From: Portunus trituberculatus
Lineage: Eukaryota; Arthropoda; Malacostraca; Decapoda; Portunidae
Reading direction: 5' to 3'
Assembly: GCF_017591435.1 (NCBI RefSeq)
Contig: NC_059293.1
Span: forward strand, 19,877,295 to 19,941,294
Length of the DNA stretch: 64,000 bases
The position numbers and the translations under genes are program-made. The notes beneath the pieces are model-generated. The model made no database searches and was not told the origin of the DNA. It was given only the letters and a program-made list of their open reading frames with translations. Positions 1-15,960 of the stretch are shown here, piece by piece (position 1 is the first letter of the stretch; each line of letters opens with the position of its first letter).

Positions 1-885
<885 letters not shown>

Positions 886-1089
886 ATACATTATCCAAAG
901 TCGTTCTCGTGGCGGTATCACGTCGTGCCGCAACAAAGAGCAGCTGAGGACTTTCTGCAATGCGGTGAATAATTCAGAGGCGCAGCTGCAGAACACAGCT
1001 CAGGACTTTGACAAACGTGTTCAACCTGGTGGATGATTTAGTGCAGTTTTATGTCCATGAAGGATCACATGTCATTGTCACTTACTTCC

Positions 1090-1090
<1 letters not shown>
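886..1090 (+). pseudogene. Coding-like fragment with an internal frameshift, unidentified
   Basis: From about 890 to 1017 one + frame reads through sequence with exon-like codon choice (GAG CAG CTG, GCG CAG CTG CAG AAC). It includes the peptide NKEQLRTFCNAVNNSEAQLQ. That frame ends at TGA 1034-1036. One extra A in the run at about 1013-1015 would explain why the neighbouring frame then continues as coding-like residues (FNLVDDLVQFYVHEG, about 1020-1064) up to the GT array. Upstream, a T-rich stretch ends in an AG at about 900 that could be an acceptor. I do not recognise the protein. It could be a decayed exon, a processed pseudogene fragment or chance. Visible in sequence: the open frames. 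Inference: a shared origin broken by a frameshift. Confidence 0.3.

Positions 1091-1091
<1 letters not shown>

Positions 1092-1159
<68 letters not shown>
1092..1159. repeat. (GT)n microsatellite, ~34 units
   Basis: Uninterrupted TG dinucleotides directly after the coding-like fragment. Confidence 0.98.
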
Positions 1160-1389
1160 CAGGTATGTGCTCGTTTGAGTGGGTTAACTATAGAGAAAGC
1201 TTTCTCTTTCCAGCCTAACACAACCAGATTGTCACTAATCTAATCTAAGCTAAATGAGCCTCACGCGACACCCGTTACCTGATGGTGGTAAAATTGTGTT
1301 AAATTCGCTAGTTTTAGCTTTGCAAAAAATGTAAAGTAATCGTGGCATAGTTTGAAGTTCGTGAGTGGTGATAATAATGAATTCCATGT

Positions 1390-1412
1390 TTTTTTGTTAT
1401 ACACAGGTAAGG
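1390..1412 (+). promoter_or_regulatory. Juxtaposed 3'/5' splice-site motif (recursive-splice candidate)
   Basis: A T-rich tract runs into ACACAG (AG ends at 1406) and is followed at once by the donor-like GTAAGG (1407-1412). This CAG/GTAAG arrangement is the known form of ratchet points in long arthropod introns. Function is inferred only; no flanking exon is identified. Confidence 0.25.
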
Positions 1413-1848
1413 GATATTTAGTTATGCAGAGTGTGATTTGAAGCTCATCATTATTTCAATCAGAAAGCAAAGTTTTGGAAACTGCAGGTAACGTTAAATA
1501 TTATAATATTTTTTCTGGTAACGTTCGTTGAGAGAATTGGTAGAGGGACTGCTCTGGAAATAGAACAGTGTTCAGGAGAGTTGTTGTTACTTCTGCTTTG
1601 AGAAAGGTAGGCCTAGTTGTAGTCACGCCACCATTCTATGATATTACAGAAAGAGGTATTGGTAACTAGCTGGTAGACCTGACACCTTTATTGCGCAAGA
1701 CGACTAACTGAACAAAACTATAATTGTTTATCGAAGAACGAAGATTGGCATGCGAGTTCTGATTTCTCGTTGGTGTTTTATCCTGTGATGGACTACATAA
1801 AACTCAGGAGTACAACTTTTCTCAGCACATTTCATTATACCTTTCGAT

Positions 1849-2091
1849 TCATTGCTCGTCATCTGTTTTGTTTTGCTTCAACTCTATCCTTCCCCTGATC
1901 GCAGCCGGTGAATCGACGGGGAACCACTTAGTTGTTATGGCTACGGGCACACCAGCAGTAGTAGTAGCAATGTTTATGACTTTTAATACAAGATTAATTT
2001 TAGTAGCAGACATAAGACTGGCAACGTAGATATCAGTAGTTTTGAGCTCTTGGTACATTCCCCCCAAAAGACCCTGCACTACTGTGGTCAT
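1849..2091 (-). other. Uncharacterised 80-codon open frame
   Basis: Minus-strand frame from ATG (2091) to stop (1849) with normal amino-acid composition and no microsatellite, which is unusual in this window. Its C-terminal part is polar and charged and ends NKTDDEQ. No signal peptide, membrane segment or family motif is recognised. A frame of this length can occur by chance in 64 kb, so it is recorded as a candidate only. Confidence 0.15.
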
Positions 2092-2602
2092 ATGGTGCTA
2101 GTGCAAATAAAGCTGTTACCTGCGCAGTGATGGTTGCAATTCTGGTGACGATAAATCAGAAGTCAGGGACAAATTCCGCTTTATCGCCGCGCGCCACTTC
2201 AGCTCATGAGTGTAAAGTGGAATGCAGCGTTCTCGTTATTTCAATATCACTAAGTGGACGATCAGCTCTGAATGGATTTTTAATACATTTTTGGTCACGT
2301 TAAATATGGATAAAAACTGGAGATCTTTAATTTATCCAGTGCACGTTTTCATTTAATTACTACAGAATGGAAAAAAAAAGAAAATGAAATCGTAGTCTCA
2401 TGCTAAGAGTTGAAAAATGATCCTGGCGCCACTTTTACCGACGTGTTGAAATGTAGGTAAAGTAAATAAATGAATGAAAAAAGTGTTTATTCAAGTATTT
2501 TTATGTGTATTATCATGAAGTCAGGAGGTAGAAAGGCTTCATATCACAGGCATAAACTTCACCTTTGTCCCTGCTCTAATTACCAAGATTAAATAAGAGA
2601 AG

Positions 2603-3180
2603 TTGGAAGGGACACGGGATTCCTCTGTCATTTCTGTCCTTGTCCTTGTCCTTGTTGTCCTTTTCCGTGTCTTTCTGCCATTGTACTTCTTGTTTTACTC
2701 GTCCTTCGCCCTGCATTTGTTTTTATTTTCCTTCTCTTGTCCTTCACTATTGTGTTCGTTTTTCTTTTCCTTCTGTCCTTGTTTTCCCGTTCCTATTTTT
2801 ACTGTCGTTTTTTTCCTCGCATTGTCTTCTTGTCGTCTTCTTGTCCTCCTGTACTTATCTTTCTGTCTTTGTCCTTACTGTCTGTATCTTTCCAGCCTTG
2901 TTTTCTTATCTTTATCTTCCTGTCCTTATCTTTTTCCCTTGTCCTGTCTCTCCTTGATCTATCTTTCCCTGTTATCTTCTTTTTTTTTTGTCTTTCCTTG
3001 TTCTATATGCCTCTCGTGTAATTGTTCTGGTTACACATGCTTAGTTTTTTTTTGTTTGTCTTATTTTTTGTTGTTCTTATTGTGTTACTTTCTCAACGTG
3101 CCCTTTCCCTTCTTTCCCCTTGATGTGGTGTTAATTTTTTCTTGTCACGAACCTTACTAGCATTGTCCGTCTTTTGTCCC
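2603..3180 (+). repeat. Pyrimidine-skewed tract with degenerate CTTGTC-type repeats
   Basis: About 580 bp in which the + strand is overwhelmingly C and T, with recurring variants of TTGTCCTT and TTTCTGTCC. It is stop-poor in all + frames, which creates spurious open frames. It looks like a cryptic minisatellite or polypyrimidine tract and could adopt triplex structure (inference). Confidence 0.6.
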
Positions 3181-3221
3181 GTCCCGCAGTGCGCAAAGTG
3201 TGTTCTTTCTCCTTATTCTCC

Positions 3222-3330
3222 TTCTCCTCCTCCTCCTCCTCCTCCTCCTCCTCCTCCTCCTCCTCCTCCTCCTCCTCCTCCTCCTCCTCCTCCTCTTCTT
3301 CTTCTTCTTCTTCTTCTCCTCCTCCTTTTT
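3222..3330. repeat. Compound (TCC)n(TTC)n microsatellite
   Basis: About 24 TCC units followed by about 7 CTT units and a short CCT/T-rich tail. It gives the poly-Pro, poly-Ser and poly-Glu shadow frames. Confidence 0.97.
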
Positions 3331-5015
<1,685 letters not shown>

Positions 5016-5248
5016 CTGAAAAAGACAAACAACCACCCTATCAACCTATAACTGTATCTTAATAACAATAGGGTTAAACCTTTGCCTTTCGTCATCTAAA
5101 CCAGATAAACCCTGCCAGGCCATCGAGTACCACCTGTCTTATCTCAAGTCACGGAAGGGTCAAGGAAGAAGTTTTTTTTATCCACCCACTCTGCTTACCC
5201 TCGATCAAGAGAAGGCTAGTGTGTGTGGGTGTGTGGTGGTGGAAGGCA

Positions 5249-5254
5249 GTGTGT

Positions 5255-5345
<91 letters not shown>
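5249..5345. repeat. (GT)n microsatellite
   Basis: About 48 GT units with one TAT interruption near the start; preceded by GT/GGT-rich sequence from 5218. Confidence 0.97.
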
Positions 5346-5353
<8 letters not shown>

Positions 5354-6175
5354 CTGGTGCTTAAGATGTGTCTCGTCTGGCGTGGGTAGATGAGCGGAGA
5401 GAGAGGCGGGGTGACGGTTGAGGAATACAGATGGAAGGAGGAGGAGAAAATAGCGCAGGATGAGAGAAGATAAGGAAAGAGGAAGCGAAGGGGAGAGAGT
5501 GGAGCTGGTAATGGACTGCCCACCTTCCCTCCTTCCTTCGCTGCTAAGATTCGCACACATGAATACACAGGTGGCGGCAGAGGCGGAGGCAGCGGCGGCG
5601 GCAGGAACCCCTTTGCGAATAATGGGTCCTCATTTTCTTTGCCCCAGCCACTCTCCTGCGGGTGGAGGCTGGCTGCTATTGCCGAGATCAATGGTTATGA
5701 AACTTTCGGTTTATCCACGATATTTTCCCATTAAGAATATGTATTACCTTTATATTTTCTTAGATACCTTCTGACGCTGGGGTTCAAAGCGGTGCGATGC
5801 GAAGCGAGGCGAAGGGAGATCGGGAGAGGGAAGTCAGGTGGCGGAGAGAGGGACAGGTGAGAGGTTTAGGTGAGGGGGAAGAGCAAGTTGGCTTAGTGAG
5901 GGGGAGATCAGAGAGAAGGGAGCTGTGTTGAAGAAGAGGTGAAAGGGGGAAGATCTGCAGTAAGGGGAGGTGGTGGTGTGTGGGGTATGTGGCAGTGCTG
6001 GCAGGGGTGGCAGGGTGGTGGGGTAGTCGTCGCTCCAGACACCTGCTGGTCGCTAGAGGTTTCGAGCGTATTTTATTGTCTTTGTCTTCACTTCGGCCTG
6101 ACACCTCATTCCAGACTTTAACGTGGACGTCTCTCACCTTATTTATTCCTTGATATCTTCTTCTCTCACTCTCCG

Positions 6176-6177
<2 letters not shown>
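5346..6177. other. G/A-rich unique DNA
   Basis: Purine-rich + strand (especially 5390-5500 and 5800-6030) with GGC and GGT runs. The open frames here are composition artefacts. Confidence 0.45.

Positions 6178-6225
<48 letters not shown>
6178..6225. repeat. (CA)n microsatellite, ~24 units
   Basis: Uninterrupted CA dinucleotides. Confidence 0.97.
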
Positions 6226-6226
<1 letters not shown>

Positions 6227-6320
6227 AGCTTCATCACCGAGGCTTTAGCTTCTCCAGGGCCGTTCTGTGACAAACCCTGCAGTCAGTCTCAAGGGGGAGC
6301 TACGTCGGTGTGCCGGCTTC

Positions 6321-6447
<127 letters not shown>

Positions 6448-6566
6448 GGTGGGTGGAGAAAGATGAAAGATAAATTTAAAGAGGAAATTTACGATTGAAA
6501 TAATTTACTCATTTTATTTTGCACTTTTGAAATATGAGAAGAGTCAGGTTTTTTCCATCGTACATA

Positions 6567-6570
<4 letters not shown>

Positions 6571-6638
<68 letters not shown>
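6571..6638. repeat. (GA)n microsatellite, ~34 units
   Basis: Uninterrupted GA dinucleotides, 125 bp after the previous GA array. Confidence 0.98.
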
Positions 6639-6641
<3 letters not shown>

Positions 6642-6905
6642 ATGGAGGGACAAGGGAGAGGGGCTGCATGGAAGGGAAGAAAACCCTGAGGGAGAGAAAG
6701 TTTACGCATTAGGAGTATATTGAATTTATTAAAGTTGAGACTTAGGAATGTTAGGAGGAATAGTGAGACACGTCAGCAGTGATGAGCTCTTCTGGGACCT
6801 GAAGGAGGAGGAAGTGGAGGAGCAAGAAGAAGACGAGGAGGAAGAGGAGGAAAGAGAAGAAAAGGAGGATGGTGAGACAGTAGAGAATATAGCTTAGTTA
6901 GAAGT
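6639..6905. other. Purine-rich DNA before MITE copy 1
   Basis: Contains a GAG/GAA/GGA-rich stretch at about 6800-6880. No gene seen. Confidence 0.45.
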
Positions 6906-7123
6906 CTTAACCTCTTCACTAGTGGGACGCATTTTTACCATGAGTTTTGTGTACGATTAGACCATTCTATTGACATTAGGAGAGGTCTATGGAGGTCAGG
7001 AGATCAATGGCCACAGTCTTCACTATTTTTAATCCACACCAGAAGTTTCTGAAGCTGTATTAAATCTCCAAACAGTAAGCAAATTGAAAATAAAGAAACG
7101 TGTCATGGTACTGAAGGGATTAA
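6906..7123 (-). mobile_element. TTAA-ended MITE, copy 1
   Basis: About 218 bp. It begins TTAACCTCTTCACTAGTGGG and ends GGTACTGAAGGGATTAA, so its ends are imperfect inverted repeats. The body shares the family order: a block like GTACGATTAGACC, a block near TCTATGGAGGTC, a block near CTTCACTATTTTTAATCC, and a terminal TGTCATGGTACTGAAGG. It is in reverse orientation relative to most copies. Flanking TTAA on both sides fits a piggyBac-type target duplication (known for that superfamily); assigning this family to it is inference. It has no coding capacity. Confidence 0.8.
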
Positions 7124-7362
7124 TGTACAAAAATATCTGTGTTTGTTTTATATATCTCAAGAAAAAATGGTCCTAATAATCATCCCCATCTTTACTGCAT
7201 AATTAGATATATACCATGTCAGACAGTCTATACATAGGCACTCAAACATTCCACGGGTAGAGGGCTGAGTAGATGCCCTTGCCGGGATGGAGTGGTTGAA
7301 TCGTGCCCATGAAAAGAGGGTTGAGCGCTGGTACAGAAGGGAGGGAGCACGATAGAACACTC

Positions 7363-7364
<2 letters not shown>

Positions 7365-7421
<57 letters not shown>
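7365..7421. repeat. (CA)n microsatellite, ~28 units
   Basis: Uninterrupted CA dinucleotides. Confidence 0.97.
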
Positions 7422-7423
<2 letters not shown>

Positions 7424-7539
7424 TACAGGTATAAGCCTACAAAAAGAGTATAGCTTCAAAGAGGGATTTATAAAAGCACCGCAGTTGTCTCTTCTGCAGC
7501 AAGTGTCTGTGCAGCGCTGCCAGTGGGTTGACGGGGAGA

Positions 7540-7542
<3 letters not shown>

Positions 7543-7601
<59 letters not shown>
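7543..7601. repeat. (GA)n microsatellite, ~29 units
   Basis: Uninterrupted GA dinucleotides. Confidence 0.97.
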
Positions 7602-7604
<3 letters not shown>

Positions 7605-8083
7605 CTATATTGATGAATGACTTAACTTTCACCTCCATTGCAAACTTCTGGTACCTATAACACTTGAAAGCTTTATTATATCTACAGGTTGGAATGGTTC
7701 CGCTGTGTACATGTGTGGGGGTCGTAATGGTCTGCGTGGGTAGTGGCATTCAGCCGTGTCTTTTTGTTACCTATTCCCGCGATGATAAACGAGAATTGAG
7801 TTTCCATTTTGTGTCTGCGATGTTCAGTCTTCCGCGCTTTCCTCTTTTGCTCTTTTGTTACAGTAACGCTATTTCGAAATGCTAAAGTTTCTCGTGGTGT
7901 TCTTTATTTATTGTTTTGACGTTGCCTCCATCGATCTCCCTTTGTGTACTAACATTCATTGCCGTATTTTCACCTTTGTTCGGCTTAAAAGTATTCCTTC
8001 ACTTTTTTTTTTACAATTTTTTTTTCCACTGCCTGTTCAGAAATTGCCAATAATCTTTGATATTACCTTTTTTATTTGGCCTC
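7602..8083. other. T-rich unique DNA
   Basis: No recognisable gene or repeat between the GA array and MITE copy 2. Confidence 0.45.
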
Positions 8084-8287
8084 TTCTGTACCACGACGTG
8101 TTTTCATATTAATTCTGGTTACTATTGGGGAATTTTATACAGCTTCAGAAATTTATGTGGATGTTGAAATAGTGAAAACTCTGGCCATTAGTTTTCTCAT
8201 CTTTATAAACTCTTCCTAACGTAAATAAAATCGTTTAATCATACACAAAGCTTGAAGTAAAAATGTGTCCCAGTATTGAAGGGGTTA
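8084..8287 (+). mobile_element. TTAA-ended MITE, copy 2
   Basis: Forward copy with the family's 5' block (GTACCACGACGTGTTTTCAT), the ATTTTATACAGCTTCAGAAA block, the AATAAAATCGTTTAATCATA block and the 3' end CAGTATTGAAGGGGTTAA. The 5' outermost TTAACCCC is not preserved (CTTCTGTACC instead), so the left end is diverged or truncated. Confidence 0.75.
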
Positions 8288-8634
8288 ATATCCTTTCCTA
8301 GCTTCTAGTCCTCATTAGCATCCTATTATAAATTACACTCTTGTTTCCTCATCCTCATTTCTATCTCTACATGTTTCTAGTAGTATAGGAGTAGAGTGTG
8401 TTGGCGGTCCATGGCATCTAGAGGAGTCTTTCCCTAGCGTGCCTTGGCATCTGTAGCTCTCTCCCTGCAGGCCGCGTCCATTATGATCTCGTCTGCATCA
8501 AGGAAGTGCTCCCTTTGAAGGCTCAGCGACACTCACAGTGGATTAGTTACCGAAAGACGCTTGTTATGTATCGAAATTTGTATCTTTTCTATTTTTTTTT
8601 TTTTTCCGTGACAGTGATTCGGTATTTTTTGTTT

Positions 8635-8637
<3 letters not shown>
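8288..8637. other. Unique non-coding DNA
   Basis: No gene or repeat recognised. Confidence 0.45.

Positions 8638-8716
<79 letters not shown>
8638..8716. repeat. (GT)n microsatellite, ~39 units
   Basis: Uninterrupted TG dinucleotides; first of three long GT arrays within 500 bp. Confidence 0.98.
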
Positions 8717-8717
<1 letters not shown>

Positions 8718-8823
8718 TGGCCATACTCGTGAATGTCTATTGGTTCACGACGACAAGAATGTAAAGATCGACTCTCCTCTCTTGCATTATTCGCACGTAG
8801 ATGGAGCTCGATTAGATTAAGTT

Positions 8824-8824
<1 letters not shown>

Positions 8825-8899
<75 letters not shown>
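8825..8899. repeat. (GT)n microsatellite, ~37 units
   Basis: Uninterrupted GT dinucleotides; second of the 8.6-9.1 kb cluster. Confidence 0.98.
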
Positions 8900-8902
<3 letters not shown>

Positions 8903-9039
8903 TTCGGGCGGCCTGTTTCCTACCTGGGCCTGGTTTTCGCTCCACTCTTGTCGTTGTGTTAATTACAGGTAGCCTCGGGGGAGCAACGTGCAGGTGCGTG
9001 TTGCGTTCTCGTTGTTCTTGTTTCTCGTATCATTTTTAT

Positions 9040-9042
<3 letters not shown>

Positions 9043-9110
<68 letters not shown>

Positions 9111-9119
9111 TGTGTGTGT
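9043..9119. repeat. (GT)n microsatellite, ~38 units
   Basis: GT dinucleotides with a single C interruption at 9110; third of the cluster. Confidence 0.97.
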
Positions 9120-9631
<512 letters not shown>

Positions 9632-9863
9632 CACCAGCGTCCACTCCAAGGCCACTCCTACTTCTTATACTTCGCTCATTTTCACGTCTCTCTCTCCTCT
9701 TCCTCTCTTCGCTTCCTCTCTCGTGTCTCCTACCTGTCCACCTGTCCCTCCTCCCTCCACCTCCGCCACAACGATTAATCATAACCAAGTGCCGTTGCTA
9801 CTGGCCCAAGTCAATACGTCTCCAAAATTGCTCTGCGGCAGAAGGTGAAACTGGGTCGTAGGT

Positions 9864-12179
<2,316 letters not shown>

Positions 12180-12211
<32 letters not shown>
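12180..12211. repeat. (CT)n microsatellite, ~16 units
   Basis: Short uninterrupted CT array preceded by a GT-rich stretch at 12105-12178. Confidence 0.95.
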
Positions 12212-12213
<2 letters not shown>

Positions 12214-12328
12214 AAAAAACAACGTTCCGAGACAAAGCTAAATCCAATAAATACTTTAAAATACCAGGCGGATTTACATAGGTTGAAGCAACTGAGTTAT
12301 TTTCATTCCGCTCCACTTTCCGGCCGAG

Positions 12329-12652
12329 ATGAAATGGTACAGAGATTCATATAAGAGACTCTATTGGATTCAGCCAAATATTCATGTACCGAGAACGACA
12401 TTAAGGAGAAAAGTGTCTAATATCAGTCGTGCTACCAACCGTCATAACTTGCTGAGTGATATGAAAGTAATACTGGAAGCGTGTGTCAGTCAAGGAGGAG
12501 TTAATGACGTAGTGAAGTTTATGAAGGTTAACATTCCCACTGCTAGACATACATTTTTCTTTCATGATTGTTTTTATTGCAGAAATTTAAATAGTTGTGT
12601 AGATGAGATTAATTTGCATATTTTTATCATTTTTGGTTATTTTTCCTTGTAA
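12329..12652 (+). other. Uncharacterised 107-codon open frame
   Basis: ATG-to-stop + frame with ordinary composition over its first ~80 codons, basic and hydrophilic (MKWYRDSYKRLYWIQP at the start), then a Phe/Ile-rich tail that follows local AT content. No conserved motif is recognised and there is no clear splice context. It could be a relic of a mobile-element protein or chance. Confidence 0.15.
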
Positions 12653-13142
12653 CCGTCAAAAATGATCAATGGTTCCTCTTTTTATGCAATTATATGATCT
12701 ACCTGGTATTGTTTTCAAGGTTCCGTATTTGCATGTGTCTGTTTACGTGTGTTATGTATTCCTCTTCAAACGTGATAACCTGACAAGACCTCCCCAACTT
12801 CACAACCTCTTTTTCCATAGGGTTATTGTTTTCCATTTCTCCGTGATGACGTTATAAGGATGAATATGAGAGAAAAAGGGAAGAAAGAGTGCGTGGGAAT
12901 GAACAAAGGAAGACGAGGAAATAATTGAAAAAAACTGGAAAACTAGAGTAAACTGAACTATAAAAATGAAGAAAGGGGAGAAGAAAAGTACAAATAGGTG
13001 TGATATGTATTCCTCTACAGGCCTTGCAAACTGACAAGACCTAACATTCACTACCTCACCTCGTCCACCACTCTTCTGTTCCATTCCATTTTTTTTTTTT
13101 TTTCTCATTTCTACCCAAGCTCCGTTATCATTTTCTTTTCTT
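12653..13142. other. Unique non-coding DNA
   Basis: Purine-rich at 12860-12990, with a T-run at 13090-13103 just before the SINE. No gene seen. Confidence 0.45.
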
Positions 13143-13349
13143 ATTCCATGTGGGCTTTTCACGGGAATTTATTTGCTAAAGAGGATACTTTTTGAGGTAC
13201 CTTCTATCTGAAAGCCCACCCGCTAGGAAACCAACCGAGTGAGGAAGCCCAACCTACACTCGGACCGTGGATAGGATTCGAACCCGTGCGCTTGGAGACC
13301 CCTCGGACCCCAAAGCGTGCACGAATGATTCCACTGCACCACGGCGGCA
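13143..13349 (-). mobile_element. tRNA-derived SINE, copy 1
   Basis: Read on the minus strand, the element starts at about 13348 with GCCGCCGTGGTGCAGTGG, which holds a pol III A box (TGGTGCAGTGG). The B box GGTTCGAATCC follows at about 13268-13278. Between them is a long variable-arm-like segment (GGGGTCTCCAAGCGCA), which is closest to a tRNA-Ser layout (inference). The tRNA-unrelated body contains TCCTAGCGGGTGGGCTTTC and AAATTCCCGTGAAAAGCCC, both shared with copies 2 and 3. The head is complete, so this is a near full-length insertion. It has no coding capacity. Confidence 0.85.
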
Positions 13350-13731
13350 CCTCTGTTATGAGTTCAACGATTCAGTAACTAAGAACTGAGATTATACACC
13401 AAAACCTCTCTCTTTTAGTTGGAATCTAGGCTCCTTAACTTATTATCCTTATTGTTTTGCTTCCAGTGATCGGATTATGTTTGTTCATTAACGGATTTCC
13501 ACGGTATTTTAAAGCGACTTTCATATTAATGCTTGCCTGTTTTTTGATGGCGCTTTTTCCAAGGATAACACGAATGTTTGTATTTATTCACAAGTCCGCT
13601 GTCTCTGTTTCATGCTCTCTTTTCCTATTTTTTCATCTGATCCACTTGCCTTCATCCACTATTACTTTTTTTTTCATTTCTGTTCTTTTGTGTTCATCAA
13701 CGCCGTCTTATCATTGCCTAATTGTTTGTCA

Positions 13732-13916
<185 letters not shown>

Positions 13917-13934
13917 CTTGGTGCTTCGTGTCAG

Positions 13935-14021
13935 ATGTCCTCCCCTTGTGCAGCGCTGGTGTCCTCGGCTCTGTCCAGTTCACTACATTGCCATCTGCCG
14001 GAACTTTACCTCGTTGTGATG
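13935..14021 (+). other. Candidate 87-nt exon bounded by splice motifs
   Basis: Upstream, the CT array acts as an extreme polypyrimidine tract ending in GTGTCAG (AG at 13933-13934). Downstream, GATG/GTAAGT is a near-perfect donor (GT at 14022). The segment is 87 nt, a multiple of three, and one frame (starting ATG TCC TCC CCT) has no stop: 29 codons, Ser/Leu-rich. A second frame encodes VHYIAICRNFTSL and then stops. No homologous protein is recognised. The splice motifs are visible; use as an exon is inference. Confidence 0.25.
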
Positions 14022-14145
14022 GTAAGTAACATTAGGAATATTTCATCTGCAGGAAAGCCCATCTGGCAGCAGTTGTCGGGAATATTGCAGCGCTTGTCAA
14101 AAACCATTACCGGGCTTTGTGCTGCCCTCGCCCCTGCATCATTGA

Positions 14146-14269
14146 GTCTTGTGTCGGTTAGCGGTGCGCATTGATGTCCCGGCGCTATCTATGAGCATCA
14201 ACAAGGCTCAGGGATTCCTTCACGTCACTTTCGTTGTTCGTATCTAAGCTGTGTATCGGCCCCATGCGA
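14146..14269 (+). pseudogene. Decayed Pif1/Helitron-type helicase C-terminus
   Basis: A stop-free stretch from 14146 to 14244 encodes RLAVRIDVPALSMSINKAQG. Its last eight residues match the (A)xSINKxQG signature near the C-terminus of Pif1-like helicases, including those of Helitron transposons. The frame stops at TAA 14245-14247. In the next frame, 14246-14269 reads KLCIGPMR, in the place and with the spacing of the family's QLYVALSR motif. The motif order is right, but the frame is broken and many residues have changed, so this is a relic of a mobile element. Upstream helicase and Rep motifs are not visible here. Known: the motifs belong to Pif1/Helitron helicases. Inference: Helitron origin. 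Confidence 0.4.
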
Positions 14270-14392
14270 TTGCTGCCTCGTCTCTTCAGCTCGTAGTATT
14301 CAGAAACGTTTTGGTTCATCCCCACGATTATTTTTGAAGGTGACAAGCAAGTTTGGCAGCGTTTTCAAGAGCGTTTTATGTATTAGTAATGT

Positions 14393-14504
14393 AGAAATGT
14401 TACTCCATCACTATAAATATCTGAACATCTTTAAATTCTCGTGTAACTTAGAAATGTTATACTCTATCACTGTATTTGAACATCTTTAAATTCTCGTGTA
14501 ACTT
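14393..14504. repeat. Tandem duplication, ~56 bp x 2
   Basis: Copies at 14393-14449 and 14450-14504 share AGAAATGTTA, a CTCYATCACT block and an identical GAACATCTTTAAATTCTCGT stretch. The second copy lacks a few bases. Confidence 0.9.
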
Positions 14505-14955
14505 GAAGTAGAGTGTTGAAAGTATGTCAGAGGTGCTTCAGACTATGGCTCTTTGTCTCACACGACTTTGCCTCCCAGAATTCCCTCAACCTTCCACTTA
14601 TTTTCCTTCGTTAACTCTTGCAATGATTAATTTCACCTCAGTTACCCGTTGACACATTTATCTCTGTGTTGCTTGTATTTTTTTTCGTAACTCTCCCAAT
14701 CTTGAGCCGAGTGTTGGGATTCATAACGTCGGATTTGAAAACGACAAAACTCTAGGAATGGTGCTCACACTTGCCTTTTCCCTCGATAAGTAGGTTTTAT
14801 ATGCTCAGCCTTTCGGATTTTCCAACTTCAGCTTGAGTAGTTTGAGCCAATTATCCAATGAGAATAAAAAAAAAACACAGCGTTCGGTGGCAACGTCAGG
14901 GAACATCACATACTGAGGCAAGGCATTTCAGAATTACTCGTATATCAACCACCCC
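14505..14955. other. Unique non-coding DNA
   Basis: No gene or repeat recognised. Confidence 0.45.
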
Positions 14956-14964
14956 CTCTCTCTC

Positions 14965-15028
<64 letters not shown>
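14956..15028. repeat. (CT)n microsatellite with TCTG interruptions
   Basis: About 36 CT units with two CTGT interruptions near 14968-14972. Confidence 0.97.
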
Positions 15029-15033
<5 letters not shown>

Positions 15034-15119
15034 TAAGGGAACGCGAATGTGTAATGCACTGTAAAGAAACGTTCTAATGCTGCTTGATTCTATGCCATTG
15101 ATCACCAGGGTAGCTTCGA

Positions 15120-15133
15120 GGTGTGTGTGTGTT

Positions 15134-15209
<76 letters not shown>
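15120..15209. repeat. (GT)n microsatellite
   Basis: About 44 units with two GTTT interruptions near the start. Confidence 0.97.
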
Positions 15210-15211
<2 letters not shown>

Positions 15212-15352
15212 CTAAACTCTTCTTAGAAAATAATAATAAAATAAATGAGTAGATAAATAAACAAGAATTAAAGGTAATAAAGCAGAGAGCCACTCCAACT
15301 TGCTACATCTCCTTTACTTCTTGGCTTATGGGAAACTGTCAACATTCATTAG

Positions 15353-15467
<115 letters not shown>

Positions 15468-15960
15468 TGCTGGATTCATAGACATATAATTCACCGGAGC
15501 TTGTGGTATCACTGGTTTGGATCCCGCAGCTGTAGGCATCCACGTAAACAGCAGTCATTAAAGCCATAAATAGCCTCTCATTCACAATAGTTTTACAATA
15601 TATGTTGAATGTACGCATATTAAAATGTGTATATTATTTATTCAAGTATATCACTTACTGCCACTGGAACACACACACACACTATTTTTATCTCCAATAA
15701 TTGACATCATTTTGCTTCCATCTCACTTTACCTTTGTAGCTTTCCATATGTAAAATAATATATATATTTTTATTCTAATCAAGTTACTTTTTCCCTCTCT
15801 TCCTCTCATAGCTCTCAGTTATCTCTTCTTTTCTCTATCTCTCTTTCCACATCCTTTCTTTTATCATTTACTGTATCTTCCATCATGCTCATTCCATTAG
15901 CATCTTTTTTGCTTTCTTCTTCCTTTTCCTTTGCCTGTATTTTCATTTCTTTTTTCTGGT
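15468..15960. other. AT-rich unique DNA
   Basis: No gene recognised; turns pyrimidine-rich from about 15780. Confidence 0.45.

Larger units (their letters stand above)
1160..2600. other. Unique non-coding DNA with a ratchet-like splice site
   Basis: Mostly AT-rich unique sequence. It holds a perfect 16-bp palindrome at 1192-1207 (AGAGAAAGCTTTCTCT), the juxtaposed acceptor/donor at 1406/1407 and a short minus-strand open frame at 1849-2091, each listed separately. Confidence 0.5.
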
